Shown: piece by piece, positions 58,201 through 64,000 of the stretch | How the letters are laid out: each line of letters begins with the position of its first letter | Position numbering within the stretch: position 1 is the first letter of the stretch | Source of the DNA: Streptomyces sp. DH5 | Lineage (GTDB): Bacteria; Actinomycetota; Actinomycetes; Streptomycetales; Streptomycetaceae | Direction: 5' to 3' | DNA length: 64,000 bases | Assembly (NCBI RefSeq): GCF_020873915.1 | Contig: NZ_JAHWGP010000006.1 | Location: 186,001 to 250,000, forward strand | Translations under genes and position numbers: made by a program | Notes under the pieces: generated by a model | Seen by the model: only the letters and a program-made list of their open reading frames with translations | What the model was told of the DNA's origin: nothing | The model's database searches: none

Positions 58201-59161
58201 GGAGGAGGAGCCCGCGGCGATGTGCCGGGCCGCCGACCGCTGGGCGCGCGACGAACGCCCCGCGCGCCGGGCCGCGGCGATCACCTACGGCCTGCGGGCC
58301 GCGCCGCACGCGCGGGACGCCGACCGCACCCTGCTCAGGTACGCGGCCCTCTCCGTACTCGTCCGCGCCGCCGACCGGGAACTGCACGGCGGGGCGCTCG
58401 CCCTCCTCGTCCGCGACCCCGCCAGCAGGGACCGGCACCTCACCCGCGCCCTGGCCCACTTCGCGGACGGCGACCCCCACCTCCCGCCGAGCGCGCTGAC
58501 CGACGCCCTCGAAACCCACCCGGGACCCGTCCTCGACGCCTTCCGCACCAGGCTGGCACGGGCGGCTGACCCGGCCGGCACCTTTCACGCCCTCGCCGAC
58601 GCCACCACCCCCGCCCTCGCCCGGCCGGTCGCCGCCGTCCTGCGGGACAGCGCGGAACGGCGGCCCGAGCTCACCGGGCCCATGGCCGCGTACGCCCACC
58701 GGAGACTGGACCACGGCGGCCCCGCCGACCGCGCCGTACTGCGGACCCTGCTCACCGGCCTGATCGAGGACGGTCCGCAACCACTCCGGCTGGTCCTCGC
58801 CGGAATCCTCACCGCCCCCGGCACCCAGGCCTCCCGCCCACTGCGCCGCGAACTGCTGGACGCCCTCCTCGCCCGCGAGTCCGACCCGGACGTCCTCGAG
58901 GCGGTGCTGCGCGCCGCCGCCCGCACCACCGGCCCCGAGCCGCGCGTCCTCGTCCACCGCACCGGGCTGCTCCTCGGCCGCACACCCGAGGGAGCCGCCC
59001 GCTTCGAACGCTGCCTGACCGACCTGGGCCGCCACGTCCCCGGGTTCGCCGTCACCGTGGCGGGCTGGCTCACGGACTCCCCGCGTGCCTGGGCCCCGCT
59101 GGTGGGCCCCGCCACGCGGCGGACGATCGAGGACCTGGCGGGCGCGGGAGTCCCCGCCTGA
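55244..59161 (+). CDS. Trypsin-fold (inactive) plus P-loop NTPase fusion, probable STAND-like signalling protein
   Basis: 1305 residues. GGGAGG 7 nt upstream fixes ATG 55244. Residues 1-105 are low complexity. Residues about 115-300 form a trypsin-2-like domain with RGTGFVADRHGTVITSHETV (His142), LPGLDLALV (Asp175) and GGAAGGPVLD, where the usual nucleophile Ser of GxSGGP is Ala255. A cysteine-bearing linker follows. From about residue 415 a P-loop NTPase has VERRAVLAEF, then GAPGSGRST, in which the Walker A lysine is Arg445, and Walker B LTLLLDDPE, then an ACRAEHWE sensor-like strand. The remaining 650 residues are helical repeats resembling HEAT/ARM. It is soluble. It lies between truB and ribF, apparently as its own unit. 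No known partner is visible. Confidence 0.72.
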   Translation: MPSRIGSREERDVPGSPSVPTGAPGTCDFPRPREHTDPVGGERNPGRAEPSGRPRPDWAHSEPSGGALVSLRYASGALASPVAPRRADPLGSPLGPGSPPGDRPGAPGPHVDDGLVRLYDLAGRPRGTGFVADRHGTVITSHETVDGLPRLVLYGAGNRHCVVTADAVTPLPGLDLALVRTDGLGVAPLPVSTRRSVESGTYVRIPAGGWREARVLGAAAVTYTATDRPYPVADALELAVGTAGRDALRLGGGAAGGPVLDARTGTVLGVLGTALRSADSDVGFAVPLPPAAPALAALLAENAATVPAHGADLNLAGLVELTATWNELPPGAQGFTAASTTCPACPAADTALAGPTPGAAHQAVTAAGCTATPGQLVPSCAGSGPCGTGSAVSHAATAVTSAPGEGAPRATAEPVERRAVLAEFAAFERGGATVLGLVGAPGSGRSTELAAFAARRRRAGRPTLMLRGADLREHDGSLADAARRALDRAAAVVAASRAPFPATPDALGDVSPERLARLAHTAGHPLTLLLDDPEHMPPALFHRLPEWTAGTARWLGATGVRLVVACRAEHWEVAAFPAELLHPGGFRSDGLPPCVTLGDLTAEEARDLRARHGVPEDAVTGADARHPLTLRLLAEVRSALADDAPDAPVHREDVLAAHLDLLCLRIATRLAVEDGLRGTAVRRLAAQVAGRVHEAARRGLGTGHGALDREAFEDLFPAGPVPGRPGDHGTGWAAAVLAEGLLLPAGAGYRFAHEELADWLQGLHLDLDGALRALVHHGPRTPPHTGPVPHHRIGPVVEALLLLARRHGTGRLASRLADLIHALDADPGSWWAARLLTTTLARVPDATPYADVLRLLTDRIVAWREQRRTVPPELGPAFWTALRLPVEARCALLRRLVHADGPPCEGGPRFLDAAARLLTADPVTVLPYLVRWFEDERPLPATPHATVATAAQALLHTHRHEALDALTEVLADSTHRRAGQLLTVLTEEEPAAMCRAADRWARDERPARRAAAITYGLRAAPHARDADRTLLRYAALSVLVRAADRELHGGALALLVRDPASRDRHLTRALAHFADGDPHLPPSALTDALETHPGPVLDAFRTRLARAADPAGTFHALADATTPALARPVAAVLRDSAERRPELTGPMAAYAHRRLDHGGPADRAVLRTLLTGLIEDGPQPLRLVLAGILTAPGTQASRPLRRELLDALLARESDPDVLEAVLRAAARTTGPEPRVLVHRTGLLLGRTPEGAARFERCLTDLGRHVPGFAVTVAGWLTDSPRAWAPLVGPATRRTIEDLAGAGVPA

Positions 59162-59300
59162 CCCCGACCCACGTGCACCCCGTCACACCGTGACCATGCC
59201 GATGCGGGCGGACCGCATGCGGCATGGCACCCTTAGACCTGCGCAGAGAAGTCCGCGGACCAGGGTCCGTCCGGCAAGGTTTCGACGAGGAGCAGGCACA

Positions 59301-60257
59301 GTGCAGCGCTGGCGTGGCTTGGAGGACATCCCCCAGGACTGGGGGCGCAGCGTCGTCACCATCGGCTCCTACGACGGAGTCCACCGCGGGCACCAGCTGA
59401 TCATCCGGCATGCCGTGGACCGGGCCCGCGAGCTGGGCGTCCCGGCCGTCGTCGTCACCTTCGACCCGCACCCCAGCGAGGTCGTCCGCCCCGGCAGCCA
59501 CCCCCCGCTGCTCGCCCCGCACCACCGGCGCGCCGAGCTGATGTCCGGCCTCGGGGTGGACGCGGTCCTGGTCCTTCCCTTCACCACCGAGTTCTCGAAG
59601 CTGTCCGCGGCCGACTTCGTGGTCAAGGTCCTCGTCGACAAGCTGCACGCCAAGGCGGTCGTCGAGGGACCCAACTTCCGCTTCGGTCACAAGGCCGCGG
59701 GCACCGTGGACTTCCTCGCCGAACAGGGCGAGGTCTACGACTTCGACGTCGAGGTCGTCGACCTGTACGTCAGCGGTGAGGCGGGCGGCGGCGAGCCGTT
59801 CTCCTCCACACTCACCCGCCGCCTCGTCGCCGAGGGTGAGGTCGGGGGCGCCGCCGAGATCCTGGGCCGTCCGCACCGGGTGGAGGGCATCGTCGTCCGG
59901 GGCGCCCAGCGCGGCCGCGACCTGGGCTTCCCCACGGCCAACGTCGAGACGCTCCCGCACACCGCGATCCCCGCCGACGGCGTGTACGCCGGCTGGCTGC
60001 ACGCCCAGGGCGAAGCCATGCCGGCCGCGATCTCCGTCGGCACCAACCCCCAGTTCGACGGCACCGAGCGGACCGTCGAGGCGTATGCCATCGACCGCGT
60101 CGGCCTCGACCTGTACGGCCTTCATGTCGCCGTCGACTTCCTGGCCTTCGTCCGCGGTCAGGCGAAGTTCGAGACGATCGAGGCGCTGCTGGAGCAGATG
60201 GCCGAGGACGTCGAACGCTGCAAGGAGCTCGTGGCCGCGGCCGCACCGCCGGAGTGA
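59301..60257 (+). CDS. ribF: Bifunctional riboflavin kinase/FAD synthetase
   Basis: 318 residues from GTG 59301 (GAGGAG 8 nt upstream). The N-terminal adenylyltransferase domain has GSYDGVHRGHQ and FDPHPSEVV. The C-terminal flavokinase domain has GRDLGFPTANV and ISVGTNPQFDGTERTVEAY. It makes FMN and then FAD from riboflavin. A possible -10 box TTAGAC lies at 59233-59238. It converges on the ParA-like gene with a shared terminator. Confidence 0.96.
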   Translation: MQRWRGLEDIPQDWGRSVVTIGSYDGVHRGHQLIIRHAVDRARELGVPAVVVTFDPHPSEVVRPGSHPPLLAPHHRRAELMSGLGVDAVLVLPFTTEFSKLSAADFVVKVLVDKLHAKAVVEGPNFRFGHKAAGTVDFLAEQGEVYDFDVEVVDLYVSGEAGGGEPFSSTLTRRLVAEGEVGGAAEILGRPHRVEGIVVRGAQRGRDLGFPTANVETLPHTAIPADGVYAGWLHAQGEAMPAAISVGTNPQFDGTERTVEAYAIDRVGLDLYGLHVAVDFLAFVRGQAKFETIEALLEQMAEDVERCKELVAAAAPPE

Positions 60258-60276
60258 CCGGACGGTCCCGTACACG

Positions 60277-60312
60277 CCGGAAGCGGCCCCTCTCGAGGGG
60301 CCGCTTCCGGCG
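60277..60312 (+). terminator. Bidirectional terminator between ribF and the ParA-like gene
   Basis: A 17-bp perfect palindromic stem (60277-60293 with 60296-60312; effective loop CTCG) midway between convergent stop codons. Confidence 0.9.
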
Positions 60313-60327
60313 TTCCGCGGCGCGGGC

Positions 60328-63300
60328 CTACTGCGGGCCGGGCTGCCCGGGCTGCGGGGGATAGTGCTGCCCCGGGGCCGGAGCCTGCGGGTACTGCTGC
60401 TGCCCGGGCGACACCGGCGGCTGTCCCGGTTGCGGGTAGTGCTGTCCGGGCGGCTGCTGCTGGGAGTACGGGCCGGGCTGTCCGGGCACGGGCTGGCCCG
60501 GGACCTGAGGCTGGCCCGGGACGGGCTGGCCCGGCAGCGGCGGGGCGGCGACCGGCGGCGGGTTGCCGTCGGAGGTCCACAGGCCGTGCGACTGCTGGTG
60601 GCGGACGAAGTCCTCGGCGACCAGCGCGGCGAGGTTGAAGTACGCCTCCCGCACCTTCGGCCGCATCATGTCGAGGTCGACCTCCGCACCGGCGGCCAGG
60701 TGCTCGTCGAACGGCACGACTAGCACACCCCGGCACCGGGTCCGGAAGTGCGCCACGATGTCGTCGACCTTGATCATCTTGCCGGTCTCGCGCACCCCCG
60801 AGATGACCGTGAGGGATCGCGAGACGAGCTCCGCGTAGCCGTGCGCGGACAGCCAGTCCAGCGTCGTACTGGCGCTGCTCGCACCGTCGACCGACGGCGT
60901 GGAGATGATGATGAGCTGGTCGGCGAGGTCCAGCACCCCCCGCATGGCGCTGTACAGCAGACCCGTGCCGGAGTCCGTGAGGATGATCGGGTACTGCCTG
61001 CCGAGCACGTCGATCGCGCGCCGGTAGTCCTCGTCGTTGAACGTCGTGGACACGGCGGGGTCGACGTCGTTGGCGATGATCTCCAGACCGGAGGACGCCT
61101 GCGAGGTGAACCGCCGGATGTCCATGTACGAGTTGAGGTACGGGATCGCCTGGACCAGGTCACGGATGGTGGCCCCGGTCTCGCGCCGCACCCGGCGGCC
61201 GAGCGTACCGGCGTCCGGGTTGGCGTCGATCGCGAGGATCTTGTCCTGCCGCTCGGTGGCGAGCGTGGAACCGAGCGCGGTCGTCGTGGTCGTCTTGCCG
61301 ACACCGCCCTTGAGGCTGATGACGGCGATGCGGTAGCAGGACAGCACCGGCGTGCGGATCAACTCCAGCTTCCGCTGCCGCTCGGCCTCCTCCTTCTTCC
61401 CGCCCAGCTTGAAGCGCGACCCGGCGGACGCGGGCCGGCTGCTCTTCGCCTTCTGCTTCTTGCTGTTGAGCAGCCGGTCCGACGACAGCTCCACGGCAGC
61501 GGTGTAACCGAGCGGCGCGGCCCCGGGGTTGGTGGGCTGCCGCTGGTCGTGCCGGATCGGCTGCGGCCAGGCGGCCCCGGCACGCGGATCGACGGGCGGC
61601 TGGGGCACCTGCTGCGGGGGCACCTGCTGCGAGGGCTGCGCCTGCGGAGGCTGCGCCTGCGGGGGTTGTGCCTGCGGCGGCACCCCGGGGTGCTGCGGCT
61701 GCTGGGGGAAGCCGTAACCACCGGGCTGGGACGGGGGAGTCGGGGCGGCACCGGCGGGCGGGAAACCGTAACCGGCCTGCGGGACGGGCGGGTTCCCGGC
61801 CGACGGCTGGGCGGGCGGCTGCTGGGGCGCGGGAGCGCCCGGCTGGGGCACGCCGTAACCGGCCTGGGGTGAGGCCGGGTTCGGGGCCGGAGGAGTGGGG
61901 GGCTGGGCCGGGGGCCCGGGCTGCGGGAAGCCGTAACCGGTCTGCGGGCCGGGCACGGCGGGGTTCTGGGGGTGCTGCGGCGCGGGCGGCTGCTGAACCG
62001 CACCGGCGGGCGGGAAGCCGTACCCGGCCTGCGGGGCCTGCGGCTGCACGGAGGGCTGCTGGGCGGCGGCGTCCGGCTGCGGGAAGCCGTAGCCGGGCTG
62101 CGCGACGGGCTGGTGCCCGGGCTGCGCCGGGGCGGCCGGCGGCGGGTTCCAGGCGGCGGGCGCGGGCTGGGGCGCCTGCGGCTGGAACGGCGGCTGCTGG
62201 GCCGGGACCGCCGGCTGGTCCTGCGCCGCCGCGGGCTGCGGCTGCGCGGGCGCCTGCGGCGGCTGTACGGGCCACTCGGCCGCGGGCGCGGCGGGGTACG
62301 CCGACGGCGGGGCCGGTGGCATCTGCGGCGCCGGGGGAGTCCAGGCGGGTACGGCGTCGGCCGGCGCCGGGGCGGCGTCCCGGGGGGTCTCGTCGTCGGC
62401 CCCGGCGGGGGCCTCGCCGGCGGGCGCCGGGTCGGTCACGACCGGCTCGGCGTCCTCCGCCTCGAGCACCGCCGGTACGTCCTCCGCCGGTACGCCCTCC
62501 GCGGACGCCACGTCCTCGGGCTCACCTTCCGGCTCCGCCGCCGAGGCGTCGTCCGCCGCGTCGGTGCCGTCCGTCACCGACGACCCCGCGTCCTCGCCCT
62601 CCCCACCGGCGTCCCCCACCGCGTCCTCGGTGGGCGGGACGCCACCGGCCGCGGCACCGGGAGGCTCCTCGGCCTCCGCGACCTCCTCGGCGCCCAGGGC
62701 CTTCTCGGCGCCGCCGGGCCCGTCACCGGAGGAGTCCGTGGCATCTGAGCGCTCTGCCGGGGCGTCCGTGTCGGCGGACGCCGGGCCTTCGGCCCCAGCC
62801 GCGGCCCCCGCATCCGCTGTCACGTCGACATTCGTTGCGGCGCCGGCATCCGCTGTGGTCCCCGCGTCCGCGGGTGCTTCGCTGTCGGTCTCGCGCGGTG
62901 CGAACTCCCGCTTCAACGCGGCAGCGGAGAAGCGGATCGTGGCACCGCTCTCCAGATCACCGTTGCCGGTCGTGTCCGGCTGCTCCGGCTGCGCGGGAGA
63001 GGCCTGCGGCGCGGACCACGGCGCCGGGCTCCCGCCCCCGGGAACGTCCGGCGCACCCGCGGGTGAAGCCGCACCGGAATCCGGGCCCGCGGCGTCCGCC
63101 GCAGCCTCCGCCTCCGGGTGCTGCGGCTCGAACCCGCTCCCCACCGGAAGCCTGGGCACGGCCACCGGCGGCCCGGACGGCGGCGCGGGAGGAGCGAACG
63201 GCGCACCCGGCACCGGCGACGGGTCGGACGCCCCCACCGGAGGCGCCGGTGGAGTCGGCCCGGGCAGCGGCACGACGGGCCCCTCGGCCGAAGGCGCCGC

Positions 63301-63552
63301 CGGCGGCGGGACGGGCGAGGAATCGGGAAGGCGAGAAGGGGAGGAAGCGGCGGAACCGGCGGCATCGGAGGGACCGGAGGAGGAGGACGACGCCCCCGCA
63401 CCCGAACTCCCCGCGGCGTTCTGCGTGTACCAGGCCGGCGGCGCGTAGTCGATGGTGAACTCGCCCGTCGTCTCGATGGCTGACTCCGCGTCGGGCTGGT
63501 CATCGCCGGGTGTCGCCCAGCCCCCGCGCGTCCCGTCCCGATCGCTGCTCAC
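60328..63552 (-). CDS. Proline-rich MinD/ParA-like ATPase (EspI-like)
   Basis: 1074 residues from GTG 63552, with AGGAGG 4 nt upstream. Residues 1-700 are low complexity: acidic Ala/Glu/Pro segments, then a Pro/Gln/Gly region with many GYGFPQPG-type repeats. Residues about 735-1000 are a ParA/MinD ATPase with deviant Walker A KGGVGKTT (748-755), [12 protein letters not shown], an [15 protein letters not shown] Walker B-like strand and [16 protein letters not shown] second Gln/Pro repeat tail ends in QPGQPGPQ. The plan matches EspI of mycobacterial ESX-1 and the gene at the edge of the Streptomyces ESX-type type VII secretion cluster. It probably regulates or positions the secretion machine. 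The repeats are encoded without frameshift. Confidence 0.82.
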   Translation of the reverse strand: MSSDRDGTRGGWATPGDDQPDAESAIETTGEFTIDYAPPAWYTQNAAGSSGAGASSSSSGPSDAAGSAASSPSRLPDSSPVPPPAAPSAEGPVVPLPGPTPPAPPVGASDPSPVPGAPFAPPAPPSGPPVAVPRLPVGSGFEPQHPEAEAAADAAGPDSGAASPAGAPDVPGGGSPAPWSAPQASPAQPEQPDTTGNGDLESGATIRFSAAALKREFAPRETDSEAPADAGTTADAGAATNVDVTADAGAAAGAEGPASADTDAPAERSDATDSSGDGPGGAEKALGAEEVAEAEEPPGAAAGGVPPTEDAVGDAGGEGEDAGSSVTDGTDAADDASAAEPEGEPEDVASAEGVPAEDVPAVLEAEDAEPVVTDPAPAGEAPAGADDETPRDAAPAPADAVPAWTPPAPQMPPAPPSAYPAAPAAEWPVQPPQAPAQPQPAAAQDQPAVPAQQPPFQPQAPQPAPAAWNPPPAAPAQPGHQPVAQPGYGFPQPDAAAQQPSVQPQAPQAGYGFPPAGAVQQPPAPQHPQNPAVPGPQTGYGFPQPGPPAQPPTPPAPNPASPQAGYGVPQPGAPAPQQPPAQPSAGNPPVPQAGYGFPPAGAAPTPPSQPGGYGFPQQPQHPGVPPQAQPPQAQPPQAQPSQQVPPQQVPQPPVDPRAGAAWPQPIRHDQRQPTNPGAAPLGYTAAVELSSDRLLNSKKQKAKSSRPASAGSRFKLGGKKEEAERQRKLELIRTPVLSCYRIAVISLKGGVGKTTTTTALGSTLATERQDKILAIDANPDAGTLGRRVRRETGATIRDLVQAIPYLNSYMDIRRFTSQASSGLEIIANDVDPAVSTTFNDEDYRRAIDVLGRQYPIILTDSGTGLLYSAMRGVLDLADQLIIISTPSVDGASSASTTLDWLSAHGYAELVSRSLTVISGVRETGKMIKVDDIVAHFRTRCRGVLVVPFDEHLAAGAEVDLDMMRPKVREAYFNLAALVAEDFVRHQQSHGLWTSDGNPPPVAAPPLPGQPVPGQPQVPGQPVPGQPGPYSQQQPPGQHYPQPGQPPVSPGQQQYPQAPAPGQHYPPQPGQPGPQ

Positions 63553-63738
63553 AGTTCCTCCTGATTGGTCGTGCACCCTCATGCCGCGCTGGGGCGACCG
63601 TGTCCGTCGTCCGAAGTGCTCCGCAGTGCGCCGAAGCCGCTCGAGGTCGTACGAGATCCTCCGGCGCCGCCGGACTTCCCCGCCCTACCCGGGGACGCCG
63701 CCGCCCGGTTCACGGGTTCCGACGTCACGCCCACTCCC

Positions 63739-63744
63739 AGCCTA
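63739..63744 (-). promoter_or_regulatory. Candidate -10 box of the EspI-like gene
   Basis: On the minus strand TAGGCT (63744-63739) within TGATTAGGCT. The predicted start near 63732 leaves a leader of about 180 nt. The 372-bp gap 63553-63924 otherwise shows no gene. Confidence 0.35.
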
Positions 63745-63924
63745 ATCACCACACGCCCCACACCGGCAGGCCCGTCCACCCACCACCATCGGCCCTCCGG
63801 GCCCTCGACGGAACACCCCGAGGGCCGGCCGTCCGACATCCGCCTGCAAACCGGACAGGCCCGGCGGTCGTGTGAGCATGCGGTGAAAGCCGGGTGGGGA
63901 CACGACGCGCGCGTCCCGCCCCCG

Positions 63925-64000
63925 TCAGTCCATCCGCCGCGGCACGCCCAGCAGTCCGGTCTCCGCATCCGTGGGCCGGGTCGTCACGTACTGCCGGTCG
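63925..64000 (-). CDS. C-terminal end of an unidentified gene (partial)
   Basis: The minus strand reads DRQYVTTRPTDAETGLLG then VPRRMD and TGA (63927-63925). I do not recognise the family from 24 residues. Position upstream of the EspI-like gene makes a type VII secretion component possible, but this is only context. Confidence 0.5.
   Translation of the reverse strand, partial: DRQYVTTRPTDAETGLLGVPRRMD

Noticed and set aside
60600-63500. Plus-strand frames opposite the EspI-like gene
   Set aside because: They are antisense to a gene with an intact ParA Walker motif and a good ribosome site, and show only Arg/Gly/Pro-rich translation.

Overview
The window is chromosomal DNA of a Streptomyces or very close relative. 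It is very GC-rich, with third codon positions almost all G or C. GTG and TTG starts, twin-arginine lipoproteins and TANNNT -10 boxes are common. The order dxr - rseP - ispG - GNAT - proS - rimP - nusA - ylxR - infB - DUF503 - rbfA - truB - ribF is the usual streptomycete core arrangement. I saw no rRNA, tRNA, transposase, integrase or CRISPR array.

Region 1 (1-15300) is a polyamine/GABA catabolic block. It begins with the tail of an aldehyde dehydrogenase, followed by a four-gene spermidine/putrescine ABC importer (90-4247) and an FAD amine oxidase (4284-5702). A PAP2 phosphatase and a TPR protein lie between these and gabT (7602-8936). Then come an orphan VirD4/TraG-like membrane ATPase, a PucR-type regulator and a second aldehyde dehydrogenase. 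Together the enzymes would take putrescine through aminobutyraldehyde and GABA to succinate.

Region 2 (15398-31593) is the most interesting part: a self-contained polysaccharide locus that looks built for xyloglucan. A GH3 enzyme is divergent from an operon of a lipoprotein sugar binder, two ABC permeases (no ATPase), secreted GH74 xyloglucanase, cytoplasmic GH42 beta-galactosidase, cytoplasmic GH95 alpha-fucosidase and secreted GH12 endoglucanase. A secreted intradiol dioxygenase with a carbohydrate-binding tail and a LacI-family repressor close it. The palindrome TCGAAGCGCTTCGA occurs at the promoters of the GH3 gene, the transporter/hydrolase operon and the repressor itself, tying them into one regulon.

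Region 3 (31779-37651) has a NarL-type two-component system divergent from an FtsX/LolD-like ABC exporter, then a large acyl-CoA dehydrogenase. Region 4 (37804-60257) is the core block: MEP isoprenoid genes with an S2P protease, proS, and the rimP-nusA-infB and rbfA-truB-ribF translation genes. Its oddities are a 254-bp tandem duplication after proS, an aminoglycoside-phosphotransferase-fold protein that has lost its catalytic residues, three overlapping mini-ORFs in the infB leader, and a 1305-residue protein joining a trypsin fold (Ser replaced by Ala) to a P-loop NTPase. Region 5 (60328-64000) holds a 1074-residue proline-rich ParA/EspI-like ATPase, which in Streptomyces typically marks the edge of an ESX-type type VII secretion locus, and the tail of one more gene.
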